DNA of 64,000 nt from Mercurialis annua (lineage: Eukaryota; Streptophyta; Magnoliopsida; Malpighiales; Euphorbiaceae), in assembly GCF_937616625.2 (NCBI RefSeq), contig NC_065572.1:728501-792500 (forward strand), written 5' to 3'. The notes below the pieces were generated by a model. It had not been told where the DNA came from, searched no databases, and saw only the letters and a program-made list of their open reading frames with translations. The position numbers and the translations under genes are program-made. Shown here piece by piece: positions 35,567 through 50,045 of this stretch (positions within the stretch are counted from its first letter, which is position 1; every line of letters starts with the position of its first letter).

Positions 35567-36944
35567 GGCAAAACCCATACGGAGGCCCCTCTACTTTACC
35601 ATTTTTGTTCGAGAGACCCCTACTTCAAAATTTTTCATTCCGAGATCTCTGTACTTGGTAAAATCTAATATTGAGACCCTTATGTGGATGGAAAATGGAG
35701 AGTGTGTCACACTCTCCCTTTCTGTTAACTAACGGAGCAAATTTTTGTTTGTTAGTCCACATCATTCAAATAGTCACGTTTGAGCAGAAATAATTTTAAA
35801 AAAATGGGCCCACCACTTCACCTTTATTCCAACCCACCAACATACATAAAGAATCAATTAATTTTCCTCTGCTTCTTGATTCCACCGACACTACCATCCC
35901 TCTTTCTCTAATCTGTTCAATTCTTAGATAACACTAACACCATCATATATTCAATTCTAATTTTCCAAAATTCACAATTCATTATCAACATCTATGGCAG
36001 CAAACGAGCAACTGGTACAATCAGTTCTCTAAAAATCGAAATCGCCGGAGCTCAAAGACGACACCAACACCTCCGGCAGCAAACCAGTCCAGAGATCCCA
36101 GCCGTACAAAAAGCCCCCTTCCACCGTCATTCTGATGAAATAGAAGAGAAAAAGCTTTACTCGTCTCCGCCTCCGCTTCTACAATCAAGATTCCCACTAC
36201 AACTTCTTACTCAAATCAAATCTCACACTCACAAACGGCATCAACGGCATTGAGGAGCAAGAAGAGCCCATCGACCCATTAATTGGCCGTGTGTGTGTCG
36301 CCGAGCCACTGCGGCTATGGTCATTGAAGAGGTCAAAGATTATGATAAGAGTTGTAGAGAAATTCAGGGTTAGTGAACTGAGAGTGATGATGAGTTTGTT
36401 TGTTTAGGTGGGTTTAAGAATGGGAGCCAAGTGTTTGATTGAAATGGGAAGAAATTGAAATTTGACGAGAGTATTTATGATGAGTTTGGTATTTGTTATG
36501 AAATTGAGTGTGAGATTAGAGGGTCTTAGAGGTTTTTGTTGAGACTGTAATTAAACAAGATTATGGATTAGTGAGTTTGCTGGATGGGTTTTTGTTCTTA
36601 GAGGTTTTTGTTGGTGATGGCCGGACTGAGATTAGTGTAAATCACCGTTGAATTTGAAAAAGAAAGAAATGCAAGAAGATGCCCAGTCAGCATTTATTTT
36701 ACTTTTAGATTAAAAAAATAAATTACCATGTCATATTTATTAAAAATAAATAAATATAAATATCACTTTTTTCTTCTACCCACTCTCATTAACGGAGAGT
36801 GTGACACACTCTTCATTTTCCATCCACGTAAGGGTCTCAGTATTTGATTTTGCCAAGTACAAGGATTTCGGAGTGAAAAACTTTAAAATAGGGGCTTCTC
36901 GAACAAAAGTGGTAAAGTAGAGGGGCCTTCGTATGGGTTTTGCC
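35567..36944. mobile_element. Pack-MULE-like element carrying a TTM3-like fragment
   Basis: Terminal inverted repeats of about 190 bp begin GGCAAAACCCATACGGAGGC and match inverted at about 36760-36944. Direct repeats AAATGAA (7 bp; 35560-35566 and 36945-36951) flank it. The TIRs share internal blocks GAGTGTG-ACACACTC and CCATCCACRTAAGGGTCTC. Between the arms are GC-richer, exon-like pieces of a host gene with stops. The 7-bp flank is shorter than a usual MULE TSD, so superfamily assignment is less certain than for the other elements. Confidence 0.75.
36155..36560 (+). pseudogene. Captured fragment of a TTM3-like CYTH-domain gene
   Basis: Two pieces in different frames resemble plant triphosphate tunnel metalloenzyme 3. 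The first (36155 to about 36340) reads RLRLRFYNQDSHYNFLLKS, then LTNGINGIEEQEEPIDPLIG and CVAEP. The second (about 36406-36535) reads GGFKNGSQVFD, a stop, then NGKKLKFDESIYDEFGICYE followed by IECE. In the known proteins these are consecutive CYTH tunnel strands (the ExExK start of the domain is not seen here). Stops and frame changes make it a pseudogene. An ATG at 35995 opens a short upstream frame I do not recognise. Assignment is from memory of the family. Confidence 0.65.
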
Positions 36945-37280
36945 AAATGAAATCCGGTAACTTTATGTATACATAGTAGCCGCCTCTGGAATTTTACATT
37001 TGAAAGAATGTGAGAAATGTATAATACGGTAATCTCTGGAATCATTTTGCTTAAACGTATTGGAACTATTAACGTACTATAACATGTTTAGTAGATTAAA
37101 TGACATGTTATACCATACAAATATACACTACAGAGTTGTTGATAAGTAGTAATAGCCACTAGAAATGCGAGTGGGACATCTGAATTTAATTCCAATAGAA
37201 AGCTTCCAAGTATAATATTCATATCCTTTCTTTATTATTTTCTTAAATATGCCAATGATAATAAGAAGACTCAAAAAATA

Positions 37281-37530
37281 CACTATAGAAATTCCACTTT
37301 TCCCGCATGGGTTTCGTCTAATGGTCTAAATCTCAGCCACCTGGGCGCCAAAGGTCGCGGGTTCAAACTCCCGCTATGCACTTTCTTAATATGAAGTGGT
37401 TGAGGTTGGATTGATAGCTATTATAGCCCGGAATTACCAGATATTTGGGCTTGCGGACGGTCCACATCCCGAGATTTGACAATAATATTGAGTTTCGGCT
37501 CAGTAGAGTGAGTTCTCGTCACAAAAAAAA
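37281..37530 (+). mobile_element. tRNA-derived SINE with 15-bp TSD
   Basis: Perfect flanks AAGACTCAAAAAATA (37266-37280 and 37531-37545) and a terminal poly-A run. The 5' part is tRNA-like: an A-box-like TCGTCTAATGG and a B box GGTTCAAACTC 40-50 bp later, followed by a tRNA-unrelated body ending CTCGTCACAAAAAAAA. The length of about 250 bp is normal for a plant SINE. It is not a tRNA gene, since the acceptor stem does not pair and no anticodon loop is evident. Confidence 0.85.
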
Positions 37531-37568
37531 AAGACTCAAAAAATAGTTTGAATTTCTTATTTTAAAAA

Positions 37569-37840
37569 GACTATTTACACCAAAAATCATAAACTTTCGC
37601 GTGTTTTTGGTATTTAATAATAATAATATGAACTTTTATTTTTTGACATATTTGAAAACGGAGGCACCGTTTTGGATGTAAAACAGCGCCGTTTTTGTGT
37701 TCAAACTGGCATAATTTAAAAAAAAAAACGTAATTGTGGACAAATTTGTCAAAAAAATAAAAGATAATATGAAATATGCTAAGAATTTTTTTTATTAAAT
37801 ACCAAAAATACAAGAAATTTGGCAGTTTTTAGTACAATTA
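37569..37840. repeat. MITE-like inverted repeat related to 54353-54676
   Basis: The arms contain CATAAACTTTCGCGTGTTTT plus TTGGTATTTAA and, inverted, TTAAATACCAAAAATAC. The same sequences form the TIR of the nested MITE at 54353-54676. No clear TSD; arms are more diverged. Interior contains a GGCACCGTTTTG/CAGCGCCGTTTTTG pair. No gene. Confidence 0.5.
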
Positions 37841-37849
37841 GGTCAAAAG

Positions 37850-38820
37850 AAATAGTTAGTTTGAAATTTTTAATCTTACTTTTAAGAATATGGTCTAAAA
37901 TTTGGTTATTTGGTTATCATGTTGCAAGTCCGTGTAAATAATTATTTTTCAATAAATTTAGGATTGCTTACTTGAAATTTTAATAAATTAACTGTTTATT
38001 GAAAAAAGGATTATATTAAATGTTGAAGTGTTGATGAATTTTAGTTCAAGTGATATATACGCCGAACACGATAAGGTCTTGAAATCTAAAAATCAAATCT
38101 CGGAAAAGTAATAAAAAACCCTTTTTAATTGTAAGAGGTGAATTAGAAAAAGTGTGGATGTATGTTATGTATGTAGGATATAGGAACATGGATATTAATG
38201 TATTTACGAATATTCAAATTAATTTTCTTAATTTGTTAATTTTGTATGATTAATTCAAAGTTTAATCAATTAGCTTCTTTTATTTATTTTTAAAATTACT
38301 TTATTTGATGTAATTGATAAAAACAAGTTCTAGTTACTAAATTAATAGCAAATTAATTTTAATTTTAATATTAATTGTCGTATAAATTTAGACGTTAAAT
38401 ATATATTATTGTAGAACATGTATAGCTATCTAGTATCTCGTAATTGTGTGTATATATAAAAGAGTGTATCACTTTTATTATAATTGAGCAGTATTTTTAA
38501 TATTCGTAAATATACTATCTAGTTAGAGGAGTATTTTTCTATAAAAATAAAAATTAATATAGCATATTTCAATAAAAGTTTATTTACCCCTCAAACTTAA
38601 TGTAGAAGACAAAATAAGAATAAGTTTGTGATTTTGAAATAAAAGACTCACAAATATAATATTTTAATTTGTTTTACTTTTTTAGAAGAGGTGGCAAAAA
38701 ATAATCTGAACATTATATATAAATTGGAGACGAGATGACAAAAATTTATTAGACAATTTAAAATTAAAAAGATAAATGACTTATAATATTAAAATTAAAT
38801 ATATTTAAAAAAATACGAGC
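37850..38820. other. AT-rich non-coding region
   Basis: No gene, RNA or supported element boundary. Confidence 0.4.
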
Positions 38821-39490
38821 TTTAAATAATTTGATTTTTTTGGTTAAATTCAAAGAATAAATTGAATTTTTCTTGAATATATTTGTACTGCTAGCTAATG
38901 ATGTAAAAATGTCAATAAATATAGGCCACACACATATTTGGGTCTCTGTACTATCACTTTTTTCCAACTTAAACCCCTTGAACTATAAAACGTTTAAAGT
39001 AAGTCCCTGCACTATCAAAAGTCTCCGATTTAAGTCCCTTCAGGTTATTTTGTTAGAGATCGAGATACAAACGTTTGTCTCTGAGATTGTTTGTTGTTAA
39101 AATTTATGAAATTAAAATTTGAGTCCTTGCACTATGAATTTAACTTAAATTTTTAATTACTCAGAATTAATTAATTCAAAATAAATTAAATTAGTTAAAT
39201 AAAAATAAATATTTTTAAAATTATAATATTTTATAGATTCCAAGGTAGACGAACGGTTTTTTAACATATTTAATTATTTATCAAAATAAAAAATGAATTG
39301 TATAAATAAAAAATTATTTTTATTTAATTAAATTAATAAATTTTAAATAAATAAAATTTTAAACTAAATTGCAAAAAAATTATTAATAGTCGGAGATGAT
39401 TCTGGTGTTGGAAATGCTAAAAAAAATTAGTAATATTAAAAAAATAAAATAAAAATATTATTAATATTATTTGAATTATGTGATAGAAGG
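38821..39490. repeat. Duplicated flank plus truncated MULE copy X1
   Basis: 38821-38923 matches 41005-41099, including the 9-bp ATAAATATA that serves as TSD of MULE X2. From 38924 (GGCCACACACATATTTGGG) the sequence matches the left part of X2 (41100 onward, 42022-42141, 45384-45830) at roughly 88-90% by eye. It stops abruptly at about 39490, where the PMEI block begins, so X1 lacks its right TIR. This shows that flank and element were duplicated together. Confidence 0.75.
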
Positions 39491-39532
39491 GTTTCAACTA
39501 TTTCCAAACAAAATATTTCTTCTAAAAAATCA

Positions 39533-40022
39533 TCTATTAGCAAATAAAGGGAGTATTAATTAACAAATTAAAAATATTTATTTATTAATAAAAATTTATA
39601 TATTTAATATGCCATGTAAATTAAGAATTTATGTTTTATATTTATTATTATAAATAATACATAAACGGATCACATTTTAAATCACTATATTAATTAATCA
39701 TGTTCATTACACCTACATTAAAAGTAGATAAAAATAAATCGTTAAAAACAGGTCACAACCATACGTAGCTTAAATTTTGGGGCTTGCAAGAAATAAATCT
39801 AAAACAATTATATACAATTAGTACATTTTATATGTTACCGTCTTTATATGATTATAAGTATTAGCTTATTTTATTATTATAAATGAAAATTACATGCAAT
39901 AATCTCAAATATAATCATGATACATATATAATTAACAAAATTACGTTTAACAATCTCAAATATAAATCATAATAAATAAAAAAAGTATAAACCACGTGCA
40001 ACGCACGTACACAACAAACTAG
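39533..40022 (+). mobile_element. Small Helitron downstream of PMEI copy A
   Basis: Starts A|TCTATTAGC and ends CTAG|T, the AT insertion site of Helitrons. The 3' end has the family signature: a hairpin ACGTGC-AAC-GCACGT (39994-40008) 10 nt before CTAG. The 490 bp carry no ORF. No TIR or TSD, as expected. An orthologous copy at 58142-58629 is about 95% identical, so it was present before the duplication. The 3' hallmark is clear; the 5' boundary is inferred. Confidence 0.65.
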
Positions 40023-40058
40023 TAATAAAAAGAAGTAATTGGAGATGAAAGTGCAAAA

Positions 40059-40586
40059 TTAGTGCCATGGAATGGACTCATAAACTTTCTCAAAAATTTC
40101 AACGAATTTAGCGATATCTCGATGACTACGAAACAAAAGAGTGCTATTTTGAACATTATCGCATTCATCCACTTTGTTTTTCCCATCCCTAACATTCGCC
40201 ATAGCATGGCCAATTTTGCGATTTGCCGTAAGCTCCACCGCCTTAAAAAACGAGTTTTCTGCTTCTTGATACTTATTTTTGCAGAGTTCAAATACCATTT
40301 TTGCTATAGGATTTCCAACTACTCGCATGATCTCATTTATTTGAAGACTTGTTTCTTGTGTTATATTCTTACAGTAATCACATGATATATATAATAATCC
40401 ATTCAGATTTCTTTCGACGACACTCCTCTTCAAATTCCATTGACGGTAAAGATTTGTAGTGCAAAAATTTTTATCTGTAGTTTTTGCACAGACTGTACCG
40501 ATCAAATCATTATCAGCTCGCGTTGGAATGAGAAGTAACGCTGTAAAAACAGTAATTAAAAAAACTAACCCAAAAAATTGAACCAT
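40059..40586 (-). CDS. PMEI/invertase-inhibitor-like secreted protein, copy A
   Basis: Single exon, 175 aa. Residues 1-24 form a signal peptide with a hydrophobic core (FFGLVFLITVFTALLLI), so the protein is predicted to enter the secretory pathway. The mature part has the four-cysteine framework of the plant invertase/pectin methylesterase inhibitor family: C33 and C42 near the N-terminus (VCAKTTDKNFC) and C101 and C141 later (LCKNKYQEAENSF, DECDNV). Two extra cysteines occur at C68 and C71 (SCDYC). Family members are helical bundles that block pectin methylesterases or invertases; which target applies cannot be told from sequence. A TATAAATA-like box lies about 45 bp upstream (40627-40640, minus strand). 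The gene lies within a 1.5 kb block repeated at 58108-59583. Confidence 0.85.
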   Translation of the reverse strand: MVQFFGLVFLITVFTALLLIPTRADNDLIGTVCAKTTDKNFCTTNLYRQWNLKRSVVERNLNGLLYISCDYCKNITQETSLQINEIMRVVGNPIAKMVFELCKNKYQEAENSFFKAVELTANRKIGHAMANVRDGKNKVDECDNVQNSTLLFRSHRDIAKFVEIFEKVYESIPWH

Positions 40587-41128
40587 TTTTTTAGTTCGTC
40601 TTCAAGAATTGCATTATGTGATGACCTATTTATATATTTAAGTGTTGCCCTAAACAAGAAAATTAATATATAACCATCAAATTATTGGCGAAAGTTTTCT
40701 AAAATTAGAGGATTTCTTTTTTGGTGGATTAAAATTAGAGGATTAGAATGAAGTCAACGAGAAATATGATTTACTTTGTTATAATTAGGAGATTTTTAAT
40801 GTTTATTTCATAAAAATATGCTTATTATAGAACTTCCATAAATGTTGGCAATTTTATTGACCAATAATAAAAGTAGATAAAGAATGAATGCCTAAACTTA
40901 TATGACCTTTTATTTTATTATGGCGTGGCAAAAATTATTAATTGGTCCTCACTTTTATCTATCACTTTTATTAAATTGAATTATTTATCACTCATTTAAA
41001 TAATTTGATTTTTTTTACTTAAATACAAAAAATACATTGATTTTTTTTTTGAATATGTTTGTACTACTAGTTAATGATGTAAAAATGTCAATAAATATAG
41101 GCCAAACATATATTTGGGTCCCAGCAGT

Positions 41129-42014
41129 GACTAAGGGTGAGCACGTATCCTGGATATCTTCAAAACCAAACCGAAAACCGGACCGGAAATATCCAGGACC
41201 GAAAAAAATCCGTTGACCATTGACTTTCCCCGAACCGAACCGTACCCAAAATTTTATTGTTACGGTTCTAGATCTTTTATAAATAACTGTATCGAGAACC
41301 GAACCATAGCGAACCGAAGTACCGAACTTATTAACTTTGAATTACTATAAATTAAAATTGTTTTATAAAATTAAATAATATATATTAAAAATATTAGTCT
41401 ATATATATAAAAAAAATTATTAATTTATATAAAAATAAAATACTTATATATTTTAATGAAAATTATATGAATTTGTCAAATATTTAGTAATTATTAAAGT
41501 ATTTTTTATAAATTTATATGAACAACACATATTCATTATTTTCTATCATTGATCAAATTACATAGCTTTAACAAAAATGATATAATTTTAGACTTGAGAA
41601 TATTTAAAAGTACCCTTATCAAATAATCAAAAAATTAATATTAAATCGAACGATAATATACATGTTGTGCTTTTTTATTTTATTAATAATTATTTACTTG
41701 TGATAGTTGAAAATATAAAAAAAATGAATGAATGAATAGCTAATTAATTTTAAAAGTCAAAATAACATATTATAATATAGTAGAGTTCACATTTTAAATA
41801 AAATAATATCCGTGGTTTTAGTGATATCCGTACCGAACCGTACCAAACCATTAGTACCAAATCCCCATACCAAACCGTACCGAAAAATAAAATCTCCAAA
41901 CCAAACCGATTATTGGTACGGATCCGGATATCCAATTTTTGATATCCCCGACTTTTGGTTTGGTACCAGAGATTTGTCAATCCCCGGATTCCCCCGAACC
42001 GTGCTCACCCCTAC
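41129..42014. mobile_element. hAT-like element nested in MULE X2
   Basis: The ends carry TAAGGGTGAGCACG and, inverted, CCGTGCTCACCCCTA, a common plant hAT terminus. Subterminal parts are rich in ACCGAACCG and CCAAACCG. Flanks CCAGCAGT and CCGGCACT agree at 6 of 8 bases. The related sequence at 38940-38960 (X1) shows the uninterrupted state. No transposase frame. Confidence 0.65.
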
Positions 42015-42141
42015 CCGGCACTATTACTTTTTTCCAACTTAAACCCCTGAACTATAAAACGTTTGAACTAAGTCCCTACACTATTAAAAGTCTCTGATTT
42101 AAGTCCTTCCTCGTCATTCTGTTATAGAGCGAGATACAAAC

Positions 42142-45378
<3,237 letters not shown>

Positions 45379-46173
45379 CAAACGTTTGTCTCTGAGATTG
45401 GTTGTAGTTAAAATTTATGGAATTAAATTTTTAAGTCCTTGTACTATAATTTTTTTACCATTTGAGTCCCTGCATATTAATTTAGCATACATTTTTAATT
45501 ACTCAAAATAAATTAATTCAAAATAAATTAAATTAGTTAAAAAAAATAATATTTAATATTTTAAAGATTGCAAGGTACATGAACAATTTTTTAATATATT
45601 TAATTTTTTTATAAAAATAAAAAATTAATTGTATAAATAAAAAATTATTTTTATTTAATTAAATTAATAAATTTTAAATAAATTAAAATTTTAAATGAAA
45701 TTGCAAAAAAATTTATTAATAGTCGGAGATGATTCTAGTGTTGGAAATGCTAAAAAAATTAATAATATTAATAAAAAGAAAATAAAAATATTATTAAAAT
45801 TATTTGAATTATGTGATAAAAGGACTTAAAATGGATGTTTCTAATAGTGTAAATATTCAATTTTGACATTTTTAATGCGAGGATCCAATTTGAAAAACAA
45901 AATGATAGTGTGGAGACCCAAATAGGATTTTTGGTATGTAATTGTTAACATCATCCACATTTCGTTAACTTGCACAATGATAGGAATTTAAAATAGATGT
46001 TTTTGATAGTGTAAGGACTTATTTTAAACGTTTTATATTTCAGGAACTTAAGTTGAAAAAGAGTGATAGTAGAGAGACAAAAATGTGCGTTTGGCCATAA
46101 ATATACTATATAATACACACATGTGGGTGATAATGAAATTGGAATAATGTGTGTGTGTTGTTGTATTTTTCTA

Positions 46174-47924
46174 GGTTTAATATATTTGCGTGTCCCTGCA
46201 TTTTTTTCTTTTTTTACATAAGGTCCCTGCACTAAAATACCCCATCATCAATCCCCGCTCTTTAACTTCCCTCATCCTGAACCCTCTGTTAACCTTCTGT
46301 TAGCGCGTGTAGGACACACGCCGTTAATGAGACTAGAATTTATTTTTATAGTTTGATATATACAAATAAGGTCCCTGCACTTTTAATTTTTGGTCCCTCC
46401 ATTTTTAATTTATACAAATAAGGTTCATGCACTTTGATTTTATAGAAACGAAGTCCCTACAATTCTTTTCATAAAATAAAAAAGAATTTTTTTTATTTTT
46501 TTATTAGATTATATTAACGATCACTTTATAAAAATAAATATGATTTAGATATTACAGTATATATCGTAAATGAGATCTTTATTTGAAATATATTCAAAAT
46601 TAATTTTATTTTTTTTAAGGCAACTTAGATATAATTAATAGAAAATTAGAATTCCATTAAGATTTTCGTCTTATATGTCTCCTCTAGAAAATGAAGTAGC
46701 CAGTTTTGTCTTTTAAGTTTATATAACCTACTCAAATTCGAAATTGACATATATGAGGATCGACGTCTGTTTATACCTGTAAGTACAATATTGTTATATT
46801 ATTTTTAAAAAATAAAAAAATATTGGTATAGAGTATCATTTTAATATTTTAATAAAAAATATTAAAATTAATTTTATTTATATGACTTAATATTTACTTT
46901 AAAAAAATAAAAAGTCTAGTTCAGTTTTATTTTTTAACATGATAAAAAAATTAATTCATTTAATTTTTTATTTAAAGATAAGTAATAATAATTAAAAATT
47001 TAATAAAATTATATTAACGATCATTTTATCAAAATAAATATGATTTAAATATTAGAGTACGTTTCGTGAATGAGGTCCTTACTCAAGAAATATTTAAAAT
47101 TAGTTTAAAAACAATTAAAGGTGACATAAAAAATTATTAAGAGATTAGAAATCAATTCAGACTTCCGCTTGATATGTCTCCTCTATAAATGGAAGTAGAC
47201 TGCTCGAACTTGTAAGCTTATATAACATACTCAACTTCGAAGTTGACATATATCAAGATGAACGTCCGTTTACACCTCTAAGTGCAATGTTGTTATATTA
47301 TTTAAAAAATAAAAATTTATCGGGATAGAATATTATTTTAATTATTTAATAATAAATATTAAAATTAGTTTTATTTCTCTAAGTTAATGTTTAATTTTAA
47401 AAATAAAAATTAAATTCACTTTTATTTTTCAACAAAATAAAAAAAGTTAGTAATAAATTATATATTTTTTATTTATAGACGAATAACAATAAATTAAACA
47501 TTTAGTAAGAATAATTTAAATATTCAATAAAATAATAGTTAAAAGATAGAAAGTGACATTATTATTATTTAATTATATTAAATTTATATCCATTAAAAAA
47601 TATAAATTTTAATATTTTATACTTAATTTTAGTTTTATTAAACTAAAAATTAATGTATATTTATACATAATCTCTACATTTAAAAGTGCAGGGACGTAAC
47701 ATTAAAAAACTAAAAGTGCAGGGACGTAACATTAAAAAACTAAAATACAGGGATCTAAACTTAAAAAAAATTGAAAGTGCATTAACGACGTCAACACTCG
47801 CCTTAACAGAGGGACCTCGGGATGATGGAAATTAAAGTGCAGGGATTTAATGATGGAATATTTTAGTGTAGGGACCTTATGTGCAAAAAGAGAAAAATGC
47901 AGGGACACGCAAATATATTAAACC
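46174..47924. mobile_element. MULE-type element with 9-bp TSD and internal 0.5 kb tandem duplication
   Basis: Perfect flanks ATTTTTCTA (46165-46173 and 47925-47933). The TIRs begin GGTTTAATATATTTGCGTG and contain TCCCTGCA and ATAAGGTCCCT blocks, matching over about 130 bp. The very AT-rich interior has two direct units of about 500 bp starting at about 46508 and 47010 (TTATATTAACGATCA..., then CATATATGARGAT and CGTCYGTTTA blocks). No ORF. Confidence 0.85.
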
Positions 47925-47933
47925 ATTTTTCTA

Positions 47934-48840
47934 ATGATGATGTGTGCTAGCTAGAGGGCAGAGGCTGAATAAATATTAATTCATTAGAAAAACACGGTAA
48001 TTAAAAAGCATGGTTAAATTGGTTAAAATTTGTCTAGTTTTCATTTTATCCTTCAATAAAATTTAATAATATATAAATAATATATTAAGGATTAATTTTT
48101 TTTGTTACTATATTTTGCATTGATATTAAAAAACACTATTAATTATATGTTGTAATATGAAACAATTAATTATTTTAAAGATAAACTATACATATTTATA
48201 TTTATTAAGGTAAGGAAATTTTTTAATTCTTAAATTATCTTTGAAATATAAAAAGAGATTTATAATTTGAAATGTCATAAATAATAAAGTGGCTTTTCTT
48301 TTTAGATCGGATATTGTATTAAAGCACCTTCATTTCTTTTATTAGCATAAGTACCTTTACTTAGTTCACCCTTTAATTTATGCTATAAAAATAAAATGTG
48401 CATTTCAATGACTGTCAGTGCAACTATAGTAAATGTTATACTCATTTTTCATTTAAATTTAGTGTAAAAACATTTATTTTTATTAAAATTAAATTTAGTT
48501 TAAAAAATTTTATTTTAATTAAAATTAAATTTATGTACTATTTTTTTGTCCAAATTAATATTTTTATAAAGAAAGAATTCATTATTTATAAAATTAAAAA
48601 TATAAAGATTCAGTGACAAATAAAATTGAAGAATCCAATAAAAAACAGAAAAAGTATAGAGGCACAAAAAATACATTATGTCATTGTTTAAAGAATTCAA
48701 AGCAAAGATGAATGAGTAATTTGCCTTCTTTAATATTTGAGCTATTTATACTGAATATAAAAACACGGAGAGCCGAGAGAAGAGAAGGGACATGCACATA
48801 TATGTTAATGTCCTTTTAGTTTACAGAATATAGTTACTAA
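47934..48840. other. AT-rich non-coding region
   Basis: No gene. Open frames at 48398-48616 and 48515-48700 are low-complexity (Ile/Lys/Phe-rich) and overlap on opposite strands; not supported as genes. Confidence 0.4.
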
Positions 48841-49239
48841 TAAAAACTAGAGAAAATAACAAAAATAACATAAAAGACCTCCCATTTTTTCAAGTTACCA
48901 TGAGTCTAAACATTATTACACATGTGTCATTCTTTTTTTACACAAATACCATTTCGCTGACATCAGCGCGCATCGGTATGATGCATGCTGATGTCAGCTT
49001 TCATCATGGGGTGCACCAGCTCTCTGCTGGTGCATTAAACTTACAGACCCAGGCATGACGCACGGATCAGTAAGTATCCAAATTACTTTTTTTGTTATAA
49101 AACAAAAAAATTTATTTATATATTTATTTAATATTTAAACTTTAAGATATTAATTTAATTTTCAAAATATAAATATATTAGATTTTAAAAATATAAAATA
49201 TGAATATGCAAAAATAATGCAATTTTTAAAATTTAATTT

Positions 49240-49850
49240 TATGAATTATTTATCAGATATATTATTGATACACGAGCCTAATTTATAAATAATATATATC
49301 ACATAAGAATTATGTATCAAAGATGTATCTATTATGAATATTTAATATATATATATATATATATATATTTATACATGAGATATACTTAAATAGATATATC
49401 GTTGATACATATATATTATTTAAGTATATCTCATGTATAAATTATGTATCAGCGATGTATCTATTAATATATTTAAAAATATGCTATCATGTTAATTTAT
49501 TTTTTGATAAATAGCATGTATAAATTATGTATCGCCGATGTATCTATCATACATAAATTATGCATATGTTAAGTGTATTTAAAAAATATATTAATCATAT
49601 ATAAATTATGTATCGGCGATGTATTTATTGAGTAAATTTTAAAATACCTACGCGTTTGACAGAAAAAGATACCTACGCGTCGTTTAACTATTTATTTTTT
49701 AAATAATAAATCAATAATCATCTAACATATTTGAGATGTATCGAAATGTATTAATCATGTATAATTTATGTATCAGCGATCTATAAAGTACATTAAAAAA
49801 TGTATCTATCACGTGTAAATTGTACATCATAGATGTATAAATATAACAAC
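49240..49850. repeat. Irregular array of a TGTATCRGCGATGTATCTAT motif
   Basis: Variants of the motif, usually preceded by ATGTATAAATTA, occur near 49312, 49444, 49529, 49609 and 49769; spacings are about 132, 85, 80 and 160 bp, hinting at an approximately 80-bp period. Both ends include shorter or inverted versions (TATCGTTGATACATA). It lies between the left end of the host MULE and the nested Pack-MULE. Confidence 0.6.
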
Positions 49851-50045
49851 GAACCGATCGAATTAGTCGATTGAATCAATTACATAGATAAAAATAAAAA
49901 ATAACAATTAAATTAGTTAATTAAAATTCAATTACTACATCTTATTCACTTTTTAAACCTAAAATATCTCCAACTCTTCTCTACCTAATGCATTTATTTA
50001 AAATAATTGTTTTGTTAATAAACTATAATAAATGTATTTAAAGAT

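Larger units (their letters stand above)
39491..40995. repeat. Duplicated 1.5 kb block A (Helitron plus PMEI gene)
   Basis: Matches 58104-59583 in the same orientation at about 95% in non-coding parts and about 99% in the coding part. The left boundary abuts truncated MULE X1; the right boundary joins sequence resembling 38821 onward near a TCATTTAAA/TCATTAAA microhomology. Confidence 0.85.

Noticed and set aside
37304..37380. tRNA gene candidate
   Set aside because: B-box-like and A-box-like motifs exist, but there is no paired acceptor stem, and a poly-A tail plus a 15-bp TSD identify a SINE.
40062..40385. 107-aa frame on the plus strand (and 130 aa at 58601-58993)
   Set aside because: Antisense shadows of the PMEI genes; the minus-strand frames have the signal peptide and conserved cysteines.
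49240..49850. CRISPR-like repeat-spacer appearance
   Set aside because: Eukaryotic context, imperfect and irregularly spaced motif copies; better described as TE subterminal repeats.
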